From assembly GCA_024180945.1 (NCBI GenBank), contig JAKSGN010000007.1, positions 2,480,001 through 2,544,000 on the forward strand: DNA of 64,000 nucleotides. Direction: 5' to 3'. Position 1 is the first letter of the stretch, and each line of letters opens with the position of its first letter. Shown piece after piece: positions 1 to 12,251 of the stretch. The DNA is from Macrophomina tecta. Lineage: Eukaryota > Ascomycota > Dothideomycetes > Botryosphaeriales > Botryosphaeriaceae. A program made the position numbers and the translations under genes. The notes beneath the pieces were generated by a model that saw only the letters and a program-made list of their open reading frames with translations, was not told where the DNA came from and ran no database searches.

Positions 1-798
1 TCTTCTTCGCCTCCCTCCGCTCCTTTGCATTCCGATTCTTGATTTCCGCGGGCGAAAGTTTCGAATTGACTTCTTCATCCTCGGGCTCGTCCGTGGGGAT
101 GTACATCTCCTCAACGCCGCGCAGATCGGGCGTCAAGTCCTCCTCGAAGCAACCCGTTACGAAGGCGCGCGCGGCGTCGCGGCCGGCGAAGAAGTGGTAG
201 CCGCCACCGGGACCGTAGCTGTTTGGTTCGCAGGCGTTAGCTCCCCGTTGCGACACATAAGGAGGATGAGACCGTACAAATGCCTTCCGGGGCTGACATC
301 GTAAATGGTGCCGTTCAGCGCGAGGTAAATCGGCTTTGACGGGTCCGAGCCGTCGTACGCAGCCAGCTGCTCGTCGGTCAGGAGGACGGGACCTCTCTGT
401 ATTGTCCGCATCAGCATTCTGTCCAGCAACCCAGTCCGGTCCGACCGTTCTCCCCCAACCAACCCTCCACCCAGAACATCCCTCCCACCTCACTCACTCA
501 AAAACCTTGACAAATCTGAGGAGGAAAAAAAGAAACGACTCACCATCCACGCCTTGATCCCATCCACCCTCGAGAACCATGGCCGCCATCCCCACAGCAC
601 TGATTCGCCCGTGACGAACCAGCTGAGCGCGAAGCTCAGTAGCACCAGGCCACCCAGCACGCGCAGCACGTCGAGTACCGTCACCCTACCGATATCATCC
701 GCCTCCGTGGACGACGAGCCGCGAGCCGTCGTTGTTGTCGTCTTTCTCTTCGTGTCGCTGCCCGCTCCCGACGGAGGGGCGGCTGAGGCGTCGGGCAT
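1..798 (-). CDS. Cytochrome b5-like heme/steroid-binding (MAPR family) membrane protein, 3'-partial
   Basis: Three exons are readable: 798-544, 396-278 and 218-<1; the gene runs off the left edge. Residues 1-85 hold a Ser/Thr/Ala-rich N-terminus, then one hydrophobic anchor segment (VLGGLVLLSFALSWFV). The second and third exons give a cytochrome-b5-like fold of the progesterone-receptor/Dap1/neudesin type: RGPVLLTDEQLAAYDG, IYLALNGTIYDVSPG, then YGPGGGYHFFAGRDAARAF and a Lys/Glu-rich tail containing KLSPAEIKNR. Both introns have GT..AG ends and preserve phase; the 59-nt second intron carries a GCTAAC branch site. The start at 798 is the in-frame ATG closest upstream of the membrane segment; an ORF extension further upstream is unlikely. 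MAPR proteins bind heme and modulate P450 or sterol metabolism at the ER; that role here is inference from family. The C-terminus is not visible. Confidence 0.85.
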
Positions 799-2024
799 TG
801 TCGGTGCTCCTTCTTCGTCCGCCTGCGATTCGTGTGGAGGGCTGGATATGGATGGTGTGGTTGCTGTGCGAGCAGGCGGGGTGGCTGCTGTGTCGGCGGT
901 CTGCGGAGGCGGGGCCGCGGAGGAAGAAAGACGACGGCGACGTCGGCGACGACAGAGGAGAAGTGTGGTGATGTGCCGGTCCCAAGGGCGAATGCACTTC
1001 AATGGCCTGGTTTCTTGAGCCGTGGAGGTAGGAGAATCGAAATAGGTGTTGCGACGTCTAGCTCCTTGCAAGCGGGAGAGCGAGGGAGCTGTCGCTCCTT
1101 CGAAGCTATCGTGAGAAACTCAGGGTCCAGAAGAGTCACTCTGAAAACCAGTAAAGAAAGGTGGCGCGGTGTCTCCGATCTCCACGAAGGAGGAGAAAGG
1201 AAAAGGAAAAGGAAAAGGAAAAGGGAAAGAGGACACGCAGACTCCGCCACGTCCGTTTCACGAGAGATGATGACGGTCTCTCTCCACCTCGTCAAACACT
1301 TCTTATCTCCGAGAGCTTCTAGAAATAAGCGAGAAAAAGAGCTCCACTGACTCGCGCAGCAGCGCCTCTGTTGTCTAACCGCCGCCTCCTCATTGGCTGC
1401 AGCCCGGCACGTCCGTCTGTGAACAGCCTCCCTCCACTTTCTTCTCTGTCCTGCATGCCACAAAAACGGCGCCTTCCCTCCTGAACCATGGTAGCGGGTC
1501 CCTACCAGCCCATGTCGATCTGCCGCTGCCTTCGGAGGTTTTTAGCTCGGCATCTCCAACTTCGTTTTGTCTCGATTTCGCGTGCACGTGTTGCGGCCCA
1601 AAAACCGCTCAAATTCGAGGAATATCTGCATAAATCCATTGTGCATGGAGCTGTTATCACAAGTATTTCGGGTACACTCCGCAAACACGTTCCACCATCA
1701 GGATACCATGCCATCCCACGTCCCATCCGGCTAGAAGCCTCCATACTAAAGATCGTACACGGCATCGTTCCAATAAACTCTACCCACTCATGATTCGCGC
1801 GCGCTTGTACATTGCGCATGTAAACCTCTCAAACGGTCTATGTTACCGCCCAAAAGAAGAAAGAACTTTCTTTTCGGTATTTAGGATTTCGATAAGCATG
1901 GCACCCCGGGTTTCTTTTTTGGTGGGTCCCTTATCAATCCCCCTCCAACCCCAATCGTCGAATTCGTCACATGATTCCAGGAATTCGACGTTTCCTTTCC
2001 AGAAGTCTGCAATGCTGAAAATCA
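799..2024. other. Intergenic, no gene supported
   Basis: This stretch holds the 5' flank of the MAPR gene and the 3' flank of gtr2. It includes a GGAAAA-type purine run near 1198-1226. Open frames exist on both strands but lack splice structure or recognisable domains. Confidence 0.5.
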
Positions 2025-3412
2025 TCACCTGGGGAAGACTTGCGCGAGAGCTTCCTGGAAAACTCCAACATTGTAGTCAATGAGAGCTTTCTTTTCCGCC
2101 GGGCTGTCTTCGCCCATAAGGCAGATAAGCGCAAGATATCTAGCATCTTGTTAGCCGTCTTGATCCGCTGGAGGAAGTGCACTTCCAACTATGGGTCGCA
2201 CTCACTTGTTGATCTCTCGAAGGTAGAGATAGTTGTTGCCTTTTCTTTCCATGGTGATCAAGCTCTCTGCGTCATTGTTGCCCGTCTCTTCAATGCCTCC
2301 ATCCGCATGGCCATTCTCATCTGGCCGATCCCAGCCATAGATCTCGCTCACGTCGACTACCACGTCGATGTAATCCGAGCAGATCTCATAGCTGCCAATA
2401 TCCGTAGGGCTCGTGTCGGTGGCAATGTAGATCTTGCTGAGCACATCGAAGAGATATGCCTTCTCGATACGGCAGGTAGAACAAAGGCTGTTGAGGAGAG
2501 ATTCCAGAGTGGGCAATTGCGGAATGAGCTTCTGGATGACCTTGCTGAAGGCCTCGAAGATGGAGTGGTCGTAGATGCTGGTCTGGTAAAAACTGACTGG
2601 CGCGTTTTCGTAGCCGGCATCCGAGAGCTCGTCCTGGACCCTTTGGATAATATCCCGGTAGGTGTCGCTCTTGTAGTCTTCCGAAAGGCCGTCGACTTTG
2701 TGCACGAATACTTCCACGTTGATATTCGGGTACGAGTGTTGTAGGTTCAAGATGGTAGTATTCAGGCGGGTAATTGCATCCAAGTATTCATCCTGCGCAT
2801 CGATGACCCATATTAGAGCGCCAATTTCGTCGAAGATGTTATCCACATCGAAAGCGGGATCGAAGTAGTCCAGATGGCCAGGGAAGTCCCAGACTTGGAA
2901 GTCCATGAAGGAGCTGAGCTGGGTCAGCAGAAGCTCGCCAAGCAGATGGAGTATGACATACTGCATTGACTCTTTCTTGATGCGGGTAGTCGTCTCAAGG
3001 TACAGCGTCTCACTCGGAGGGAGTTTATGGAAGACGACGCTAGATATCGAAGACTTGCCGCTCCTACAACGCTAGTCAATGTCATGCTCCTGCAGTACAA
3101 CCCTCCCGGCGCAGCCACCACTACCCCCATCCCACGTCAGAAATCGACAGCGCTCATGACTCACCGTCGCTGACCCATCAGCAGCAGCCTAGGCTTGCCA
3201 TCTCCGGCTTTGCTGTTGGGAAGACGCCCGGTGTGGTAACGCGGGGCGACAGGACTCGGCGGGATCTCAGCATTTTGAAGGTCCTGAAGATATCGCATCA
3301 AAGTTAACTTTGCTGCAGGCTTGAACCTGTCGAACGCGGCATGATGGCTTTCTCCCATCTCCTGTCCCGGTGGCTCACGACGCGCTGGAATGGATAGGTA
3401 AGAGGACGTCAT
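2025..3412 (-). CDS. gtr2: Rag-family small GTPase Gtr2 (RagC/D), EGO complex and TORC1 signalling
   Basis: Four exons (3412-3165, 3063-2962, 2913-2206, 2139-2025) give a 390-aa protein with phases that agree throughout. Exon 1 ends inside the P-loop; joined to exon 2 it reads LLLMGQRRSGKSS, the RagC/D-type G1 motif. Next come the T-rich switch region (LETTTRI), the G3 motif FQVWDFPGHLDYFDP, and HKVDG as the G4-like motif. The C-terminal roadblock-like half ends with YLALICLMGEDS...IDYNVGVFQEAL, typical of Gtr2. Introns carry CTGAC or CTAAC branch sites (for example GGCTAAC before exon 4). Gtr2 pairs with Gtr1 on the vacuole to relay amino-acid sufficiency to TORC1 (family knowledge). The C-terminus could extend through one more splice at the AGG|TGA stop, but a stop there is the simplest reading. 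Confidence 0.92.
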
Positions 3413-5624
3413 GACAAAGCGACAGGTGAGGCGGAAAGTGAAGTGAAGGTGAAATGGCGAAGTGGGTGGAAAAGCGCCGAGCGGTTGGAGAGCGGTGGGC
3501 TCGATGATGTAGTTGGCCTGAGTGGCTGTGGGGTATGGAGAGGGACAACGTCGGTGAAATGCTCAGGCTCAGCCCTTCATGGTGATGCGCCGGCGCGGAG
3601 GCTCGGCGGTGTCTTATAGCGGGACGGATGAGGTAGAGCGGATGTTTGGCTGGAAGGGCAGGCTGCAGGATCTCAGGCAGACGGGTGCATCAGGGCGACC
3701 ACGACAGGGCCAGTGGCGCGGCGCAGAAGAAATGAGCGAGCGGCTTCCAGAGCACTCAGATGCGTGAGGTCTTACAGCAGTGGTACGCGGAAGCCGGACG
3801 AGCGTTGGTGAACGGAGATGACAGGGGTGTGATTGGGTATCATGTCTTAAGCTCAAGTGGATACAATGGTCCAAGCAGCAGGCAAGACGCTGCTCCCGAG
3901 GCGGTGGGTGAGGCGGCAGGCAGGATCACAACGTCAAGCGCGCCCAAGGAGGTGGAGGAAGGAAGTAACGCGGCACAGAAACGATGCGAGTGCAGCAAAA
4001 GAATGCCCGTCCGGAAGGGGCCGCCTTTTCGGGGAATGTCGCCAGGAGCCGGGTGTGCGACGGTAGGGCTGAGCTTGAGTAGGCGCGGGAGCGACGGGCG
4101 TGGGAGCAGAGAGATGGAAGGAAGGGGGCGAAGGTGCGAGGAAAAAGGAAGAAAAAAAAGAAAAAAAGAAGGCGGCGCTCACCTTCATGGCTGGCTGTGG
4201 TTATAATAAAAGCTGGCGGCGCTCTTGCCTCGGGGCTTGCTTGGTCGGAGACTGGTGCCCAAGCACAGACACCTCCCTTGCGGCCCGTCGATGCGGCGCG
4301 CGGCGGTGGGAACGGGGGAGCAGCTGGGCCTGAGCCTGAGCCTGGTGGTGCGTGTCGTGCTGGCTGACGTTGGGCAGTGGACAGCGAGCGGCGGCGGGTG
4401 GTCGGGGCGGGCGGTGCGGGAGGTCGAAACAGCTTGGATGGGATGCGTCGTCTCTCGCGGAGGCTATCCAGCAGCAGCGGTTACGGGACGGCCAGCTCAC
4501 AGGCCGGGAGCGCTGCGTTGGGGCAGGGGTGCTGATAGCGCGCGCGAGCCTACGGGCGATCGGTGGAAGCAGCAGCGATGACGCTGGCGCTCGCGTGTCC
4601 GTACGTGCCTGGGCCTGGGTCCTGAGCCTGCTTGGCCGTCGAGAGTGCTGGAGCGGAGGATGGGGAGATGGGAGGTGTGTTTCGGCTGCGCGGGACGCCA
4701 CAAGGCCGATCGAGACGGAGCAAGGAAGACGCAGGGCGTGCAACCAGCTCTTCTCCCGTCCAGCAGCCTTTCGCGCGCCCGCCCGCCGCCCACTCCACGC
4801 TCTCCTCCACGCCCGCGCCCTCGCGCGCAGAGCCTCGCGTCGCACCACCCAGCCCTGCGCTGCCCACATTCCCCGTGTCGCCCTAACGCAAGGAACCGCG
4901 CAGCCGACCCCTGCCGTGGCAGCGACAGCGGTGAAAGCATAATATCCTCTCCATGTGCCCACGCGACGACCTGGCCGTTCCACCAGATGAACCAATGATT
5001 CAAGAGAGACCTCAATGCGTCTCAAGCTTTGTTGCTGCACTCTCCGCCGCCTTCCGCCGCCAGCCCTCGCTGCGGACCCCGGCCCGCCATGCTATCACAA
5101 ATGCGCCAGCCTCAAACATCAACGCTACCCAAGGGCGCCTGCATCGCCGTTGCATATCGCAAACTCGGCTGCTCAGCTCGTATCCGCCATGAAACGCAAT
5201 CTCGATAGTTGTCCCAGCTGCTAGTCGTTACCTCGTTACAGCCGCATCCGTCCTTGCTCCCGTCCTTCTGTTTCCGTACATTGATAAGAAACCTGCCCAA
5301 AGTCACTCTTCCGAAAACACCTGATCGCCTCGTCGCCGAAACAGGATCTGCACCACGCCCAATGACGCCGAGTAGCCCACGCTGGAAAGTCCAAAGTAAC
5401 ACGAATAGCCGAGGCCTTAAACCAGGCAGCAAGTAGCTAACCCTCCCTGTACGTATCTCCACTCCCCGCCGAAGAATTTGCCGGCTCCTTTTACTTTAAC
5501 TCATCCTTACCGTGAGTAGTTGAAGAGCTCGTCTGCATGAGTGTAACCGGTCTCTTCTGAGCACTTGCATCCAGACCACCACTTCAGCTCTCCACGAATG
5601 TTCATGCTTTGCTGTTGCGATACT
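3413..5624. other. Intergenic, GC-rich low-complexity stretch, no gene supported
   Basis: About 2.2 kb between gtr2 and the next gene. GC-rich sequence (about 3900-4950) opens long frames on both strands at once, with Arg/Ala/Pro-biased translations and no domain or convincing splice pattern. I take these as composition artefacts over the gtr2 promoter and possible untranslated regions. A short unrecognised gene cannot be excluded. Confidence 0.5.
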
Positions 5625-7529
5625 TCACCTGCCCCGGATCTCAGCCCCCATCACTGCTGAGCTCATCAGTCCCAGACCGCCCACGAGTGACAGGCCCCAA
5701 GCCAATGCCGATGCCTCTGCGTCTTCGGTTATAGCATCGTCATGCTCCTCTTCGTGCTCCAAATCGGCGATCTCCGCTTGCGTGGTGGGCGGAGGGGAGT
5801 ACGGAGCGTCATCGGCATCGGAGTCGTCTTGTGCAGCGGTCCGCCTGCGCAAGCTACGACTTGTTGTCGGCGAGGAGGCTTCCTTGGATGTAGGATTTGG
5901 GCCCCTCTTCGGCCTGCCGCGACGTCTAGCCGGCGGAGAGGCTTGGGATCCTATAGGGCTAGTAGGGGTCTCTTCCTTGATAGACTTAGCCTCAGCGTCA
6001 TGTTCTTCGGTGGTTTCGCGTCTCAATTGAGGCACTATGCTGCTGAGCATGTCCTTGACGTCAAGGCCCCGAGCAGCAGCCCAAATGCAGAGGCTGAAGC
6101 CCGAAAGAAGTACATCCCAGCCAATTATACTGATGATAGGATTGTCGCTGACAGCGCCCAGGATCTTGCCGGATGCGGTAGTGAGCTTGGACCACAACGT
6201 CCTCTCGTACAAGGGGTGTGTCGACCAGACAAAGTTGTATCGTTTGTGAGACGTAGCGCCCGAGTTCAGCAGCAGCCCCCAGAAGGTACTTCTCCAGTAG
6301 AAAGCAGTCGACAGGATAGCAAGGGCACTGTAGACCTTCGCCTCCGCATGGTGTGCAGCATGGACGTCGGCGTGTCGCTTCCCAAAAGTCTTGGGCAAAA
6401 ACTGTAATTTAGGTTCAGCGGAGCTCGGAAACTGGCCTCACGCTCCTACCGCGTGGGACGGTCGACCCTCGCAGCTCTGTTTCTGCGACATCACGCCCAT
6501 GCCCTCACCACTCGTGGGCAGTTGAAGCAGCCAGCTTGACGTAAGATTTCGACAAGATTGATGGAATGAACGCTCCAGCTTCTCATGCATATTTTTTTTT
6601 TAATTCTATGCCAAAGCTCGGAGGCTCGACCGTTTCGCGCGATAGCAGCCAGGGAGAAAGAGAATTGATGCTCGAGATAGATTGCTTACCTTAACCCCTG
6701 CTGCCAAGAACAGAGTACTCAGACGAGAGCCTGTTTCCGCGATCCACCCTGAGTCGTTGGAAGCGAGCCCTGGTAGGTATATTGTTGATATCGAAGCGAG
6801 CGCGGCAGGCAGTAAATATACGGATATATTTGGCGTCCACCTCGCACCATGCTGCGTCTTCGTAGTGGGATACGGAGTCAGTGTGAGAATTATGAAGAAG
6901 AGGCTTTGCGCCAGGCTGAGGCTCGCCAGCTCGGCGAGACCCCACAGAGCAGCGACTGCCCAGGTCGGAATGTCGCGTCGGCGCCCTGCGGCGTGATCGT
7001 CAGCAGGGTATTTCGCATAAGCAAATGGCCATCTTGATTACGTACCTTCGATTCCAACAAAGATACTGAAGGCAAGACGAGCAACTAGAAGTTGCTGTGT
7101 CCACCATACGGCTTTGCTCGTGTCGAGAGCAGCGCGCTTGAGTTCGTAAGGGGGATTGACCTCCTGCCACCACCTTCCTAGCTGCCAGTCTAGATCTCCG
7201 TTTCCCGCATACCAGCCATCCCAGAGAGCGCCGGGCGTCGGCTCACCTTGATCGTTTGCCCAGGCTTCGTAGGAGGACAGTAGCGCGTAACCCCAGTGAT
7301 AGACCAGAATCAACAGACTGACGACGGCAAGAGACCCGAAAGTGGTGACTTTCTTCTTGCGCTGCTCGTCGCGAGCACGCGTCTTCTGAGCCGGAGGCAG
7401 GGTGCGGATAGTTTGACCGATGTACCTCAGCACAGCAACCAGACAGAGATCGACAAGTACAGCCGCAGTAGTGAGATGAAACAGAGGCTCGCGATTCGAG
7501 TTGAAAACGTCCGCCTCCACGGGTGCCAT
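5625..7529 (-). CDS. Multi-pass membrane protein with AT-hook-like tail motif
   Basis: Three exons (7529-7046, 6985-6690, 6401-5625) give 518 aa in frame. Exon 1 has at least two hydrophobic helices (LTTAAVLVDLCLVAVLRY; FGSLAVVSLLILVYHWGYALL). Exon 2 contributes WAVAALWGLAELASLSLAQ plus an adjoining hydrophobic stretch. Exon 3 adds YSALAILSTAFYWRSTFWGLLL and ISIIGWDVLLSGFSLCIWAA. A charged, disordered tail follows (about residues 385-490) containing RRRGRPKRG at 419-427, which matches the AT-hook core RGRP. A last hydrophobic segment lies near 492-511. I do not recognise the family; it looks like a conserved fungal membrane protein of unknown function. The intron between exons 2 and 3 is long (288 nt) with a polyA/T run. 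It diverges from the Arl3 gene across about 450 bp. Confidence 0.82.
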
Positions 7530-7981
7530 GGCGGTAGGTGCGTGCGCCGGTCACGATACTGGTGGAGCGAGTCGTTAGCGATGACGCAATTGGTGTTGAA
7601 ACGATATTCTTAGCAGCCAGGCGCGCTGAGTCGGGGTGTGATGGAGGATGCAAGATGTTTTGTTCGCCTGCGCGACGGTGCCTAAAGAAGAGCTGGGCGG
7701 TTCCTGGCGGATTCCAGACTGAAGCGCGTCACAACGCGGTCATTGTTGTGCTTTGGGGCCTTGGACATGTTGGCAGCTGTTTTCGAGCAGGCTAGCTGAC
7801 CACAGCTGCGGCGGCGGGGCGGCACGCGTGCGACCGGGGGCCTGGCCCCCTTTGATTCGCCCGCCCGCGCTCTAACCACATCATCACTCCAAAAGCTCCA
7901 GCAACAGCACGCGCGTTCACTCAAGCACTTCCTCCAGCCCGCTCTGTCGTCGCACCCGCTGCGCGACAACACCGTGCCAAC
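7530..7981. promoter_or_regulatory. Shared divergent promoter region
   Basis: 452 bp separate the start codons of the minus-strand membrane protein and the plus-strand Arl3 gene, so both promoters must lie here. I see no obvious TATA box; pyrimidine-rich sequence precedes the Arl3 start. Confidence 0.45.
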
Positions 7982-8702
7982 ATGTACCACTTGATGAAAG
8001 GCCTGTACCTCTACGCGACTAGCAAAGAAGGTAACTCCGCCCCTATCTGCACCTCAATTCCCCGCGATCGGCGACCTCTAAGCTCCCCCCACAGAATACT
8101 CCATTCTTCTCCTCGGCCTCGACAATGCAGGCAAGACCACCCTGCTCGAGCAGATTAAGGCCATTCATTCCAACAACCTCCATCCGAAACTCAAAACTGT
8201 TCCCACCGTTGGCCAGAATGTCTCGACCATCACGCTGCCGGACATGTATCTTAAAATCTGGGACGTCGGTGGCCAACACTCGCTGCGCGGCCTCTGGCAA
8301 AGTTACTATGCCTCGTGCCACGCCATCGTATTTGTGATCGATAGTACGGATGTTGGCGATGCGGACCTAGAGAACCTAGCGGATGGGAGAGAGGACGAGA
8401 CGGACGGCCGCCTACAAGAATGCCGCCTGGTGCTGGAAGATGTGCTGCAGCACGAGGAAACAGAGGGTGTGCCACTTCTGGTATTGGCGAATAAGCAGGA
8501 TCGTGAGGACTGCGTCGAAACAGTACGGATCAAAGAGGGCTTGGTGCGCAAGGTTTTTGAGGGTGAGAAGGGAGGAAGCGTCAGGGACAGCCGTGTTCTA
8601 CCGTGTAGCGCGCTGACGGGTTCTGGCGTCAAGGAAGCTGTTGACTGGTTGTGTAGCAGGGTCAAGTGGAACAAGGAGGGCCGGCCACCCGTTATGCGGT
8701 GA
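7982..8702 (+). CDS. arl3: ARF-like GTPase Arl3/ARFRP1
   Basis: Two exons (7982-8030, 8095-8702) encode 218 aa. The N-terminus MYHLMKGLYLYATSKEEYS lacks the Gly2 needed for myristoylation. It has the Met-aromatic start of the Arl3/ARFRP1 group, which is N-acetylated and recruited to the Golgi by Sys1 (family knowledge). GTPase motifs are complete: P-loop GLDNAGKT (24-31), PTVGQN, switch II WDVGGQHSLRGLW, NKQD and the SALTG G5 motif. The C-terminus ends NKEGRPPVMR, also typical of this group. An insertion relative to typical ARFs (ENLADGREDETDGR) sits after the FVIDSTD segment. The first exon is only 49 nt and lies just upstream of a 64-nt intron. Expected role: Golgi/trans-Golgi trafficking upstream of Arl1. 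Confidence 0.95.
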
Positions 8703-9682
8703 TACTTCATCATACTCATGGTATTTGGACGAGGGGTTGTGGTCCACGACTGCACTTGCAAAGGTTCCAGCCGACGGGCGGTCTTGATTTGTTGCATACT
8801 CGGCGTTAAGACAAAGGTAGGGCTTTTGGTTGTTGACTGCAAGCAACTGATGCTCGCTGACCGTGATAGACTGTGTTTTCAGGGATTGGTTGGTTTGGTT
8901 TTGGTCCGAGAGCGTGGTTTTAGATACCCCAACACTTTTCTGCGATTTGAGTGCGGGCTTCAGATCCGCCGTTATAACTGCCACCGTCTTGAATTTCCTG
9001 CTCGGGTGGTTACTCCGTCACAGATGTTCATCATGCTTTAGAATTCCAGCTCCCCACCGGTATACTTTATAAGTTCGCCTCTACTTGGGGGTTCAGGTTC
9101 ACCACCATGCCTCAACAGCTAAAAGAGGATTGAGCACTGCCGCTGATGCTGGAATCCTTAAAGCAGAAATTGCAAGCCAATTGCCAGAGAAGGCCTGGAA
9201 GCACGGAGAAGGAGAACAAGTGACTGTAGGCCTATCTCCGTTGGCGGAGCATCTCCTACACTTCCATCTCGCGGCGCGGCCAGACTGCAGGTTAGACAGG
9301 CTAAAATAGCCAGCATCAAAGTTTCTCTAATTCAAAGTGAGATTTTCCACCCCGCCGTTCTTCAAATGTCACTATTTCTAAGCTGTTCTACAGCCATCCT
9401 CACACCTGATACCGTATCCGCTAGGTCACTCGCTCAGTCGCGTATAAAAGCTCGTCATCGTCAAAGCTTGAGCCCTGGAAACTCGCGACATACTACTTCT
9501 ACCTGTCAACTGTCATCAGGTCTTCCACACATGAACCCCGCGCGTTGACTAAAAGCCCTCGAGACCACACCCGCTACTGCCGCGCCCACGACTGGAAATT
9601 CTTCCCTCTCAACACGCTATAAGCGTGCAGAGATTCTTTGCACCCGCGACTGTGCTTTTCTCCGGCCTCTCTTGCACCATGG
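8703..9682. other. Intergenic, no gene supported
   Basis: 3' flank of arl3 and 5' flank of the next gene. There are short open frames only, with no recognisable domain. A TATA-like TATAAAA lies at about 9442, roughly 240 bp upstream of the next start. Confidence 0.5.
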
Positions 9683-10695
9683 ATGTGCACAAGCGAAGCA
9701 GCTGCCCACGGCAAGTACACCCCACCGAGCTTGGAACATGGTAGACGGCATGTAATTACTGCTTCAAGATATCCTTCGCATTTTCCGGGCCACTTCATCG
9801 ATCCTACCCTGACAAAGGATACATACGCTGAAGCCGCAAAGGAGATGTCCACCTTCCTTACAGAGGTGCCTGATCCGCGGTCACCCCCCACACCTCTCAG
9901 CACGGATGAACAAAAATTCTACGGTTGGCCGCTAATGGCGGAAAAAAGCGGGGTTAACATCAACGATATCGACTTCGTCCACTTCGAGCGCCTGGACAGG
10001 ATCAAGGAGCTCCAACTCAGGAACATGGCTCAGCAAAATATTCGGCCCGCGGAGCAACGGGAGCTGTGGGAAAGTCTGCGTGGATTTGCATCGCCTCAAC
10101 GAGTCCCAGACCCCACAGCCGCTGAATGTAAGGACGAGGATCAGATTTGCGAAAGACACACTGATATTGCTTAAACTCTACAGGCGAGAACCAGGAGGAT
10201 GCTTTGGGTATTGTGCTTGCATGTGCACCGGAATCTACTGATCTTCGAAGCATGTCTTCAACGGCCCATGATCCAGGCTCGCCGGGTGTGATGGAAATCG
10301 ACGGAGGCTCTGCTCGTGCGTCCACAGCTCAAGCCTATGAAGAACACGATAACGAGAAAAGCACCGCCAATGCCACAGGCAACAGCAGGCCTCTCATCTC
10401 CTCTAGTGGCGCTGCTGTTGCCGCTTATGGAACAGGCAACCGTTCAGCAACGCGCCAAGGCGGTAGAAATACCGAGATAGAAGCTGATTATTCCATCGTC
10501 AGCCACCACTCAACCCACGGCATCGTCCGGGAACAGTTTCCCTCTCACACTCAAGACAAGCCTGTCACTTTCCCAACCACCAGTTCTGGCACGGTGAGCG
10601 GGGGTGCAGGTGCGAAGATGCAGGAGAGGCCGTACATCGAATTCGGCGCTAGTACTCTTGCCAGAGTCAGGAAGAGGGGTCAAAATAGTCTGTAG
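9683..10695 (+). CDS. Hypothetical protein, two exons
   Basis: Exons 9683-10127 and 10184-10695 join in phase (the 56-nt intron starts GTAAGG and ends CTACAG) to give 318 aa. The first ATG in frame is at 9683; there is no earlier in-frame ATG, and upstream splicing cannot be excluded. The N-terminal half contains a cluster of ordered-looking sequence (FPGHFIDPTLTKDTYAEAAKEM; INDIDFVHFERLDRIKELQLRN). The C-terminal half is Ser/Gly/Ala-rich and probably disordered. I do not recognise a family. The good splice signals and continued frame are the main support for a real gene. Confidence 0.6.
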
Positions 10696-12251
10696 ATCAA
10701 GATGTGCGGAAGATCGAGGACCGTGATGCAGCCAGGTGCAGCCAGGTGGAGCCTGCCATCGACAGGCAGTTCGAGACGACTTGACTAAAACAAATACTTA
10801 GCTCCTTCCAGCGCTCCATTTCCGTCTGCAAGCTCCAACGACGCCAACGCGTAAATCCGAAATCTGGCCCTTATCGCATCATGCAAAAGAAGCAAATGTC
10901 ATCATCTGGGTGATTCTCCCGCCATGAGGGCTTCAGCTCCATGTCGGCGGACATTCCCCCGACGTCTAAGAGCTAGTGGCTGCGGTGGCGTCGCTGGGGT
11001 ACCTTCTGGAGCGAGAACCAGTGCGAAGGCCCCATGAGGCTCTTTGGAACAGCATATTACCGCAACCGGGTAGGTTGAAGGTAGCTAGCGACCAATGGAG
11101 AGACAGCGGGCATCATCTTCCTTATGTGACGGTCCCTGCACAGACACGTATGTATGATGTACTGCCTACCTCGATTTCTGGTTCAAGGCGAGTTCGAATA
11201 GACTGCACATGGATTTGCATTGCATATGCAGATCCAAGGTATATTTTCGTATCATTGCGGAGCTGCACGAATCGTTATCCGCGATGCAGGGCACGACGGC
11301 TCAGGACGGCCGCAACGTCACGGCCACGAGCTGCAGCTCCGGCGCACACGGATATCGCGAGCGGCATGGAACTTCCCACCACATTCTGGACTCAGGCTGA
11401 TCGAGATCACGGGCTGCGCGGCTGCAAAGTTCATTCCGTGTTGCGTTGCGCTGGCTGGCCTCTCCACGTGGGTGTGGAGCAATTGGTGTGGTCGGGCCGG
11501 TACTTCCGACGCAAGCGATCACCGCGATCCACCAGGGGAGAAGAATTTCGAGCCCGAAGAAGAAGAGCATCTGCAGTCGCGGCCTGCGCTTGCTGATCCG
11601 CCGCGGCACGCTCGTCAGCTCGACGACAGCTAACAGCGCCCAGATTCCACATCGTCAGCCAGCCGGACGGGACTCGACCCCACGCCTCACGGTCCGCGGA
11701 GAGATCGCTGGTTGGAGACAATTTTCGTCCGCAATGGCAAATCCGACGTGCGGAAGCCGGCCGGGCGGACCAAGGGACCTTTTCCTGTTGCGACCAAGCG
11801 CGGCTCAACCGGTGGTCCTTCAGTCGCCCCTGGGGCGTGGATGTGGCGGGTCTTTGACACTGGCCGGCGGCGATCCGCATCCTCTCGCAACCTCTGCTCC
11901 GCTGCTGCCCGCTCACCACCACCAACCGCGGTTTTTTATCCGCCCAGAACATTCTCTGCGTCTGCAGGAGAGCCCGGCGAGTGGCATGGATCAACAGCAT
12001 CCAGAATCTCAGTGCGAATACCCGGGGAGGCGGAGCGTCACGCAAGAGCGGCCGTCGATCTCCATCCTCCGGGAAGACCCCGAGCGCCTCCGGCCTCTGT
12101 TGCCGTTCTGGGTCTGGCCCATCCAGGTTCTCTCTCCACCAGCACAATGCTGCGCCAATCTCCGTGGGCACCAGCAGCTGAAGCCAACGGAATCTGCTCC
12201 ACCCATGCTTCACATGGCGACGCGCCCCCATTTTGCCGTCCCCCCTTCCTC
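10696..12251. other. Intergenic, no gene supported
   Basis: About 1.55 kb. From 11.2 to 12.25 kb it is GC-rich with overlapping open frames on both strands and no domain or splice structure. It probably represents upstream regulatory or transcribed leader sequence of the rhodopsin-domain gene. Confidence 0.45.

Noticed and set aside
3900..5040. Overlapping long frames on both strands
   Set aside because: High GC content suppresses stops in all frames; no domain, no splice logic.
9638..9682. Upstream extension of the hypothetical gene at 9683
   Set aside because: The frame is open but begins with TTG; the first ATG in frame is 9683.
11661..11705. Sequence resembling the T-arm of a tRNA on the minus strand (GGGACTCGACCCC)
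   Set aside because: No complete cloverleaf could be built; the usual extra A of the T-loop is absent.
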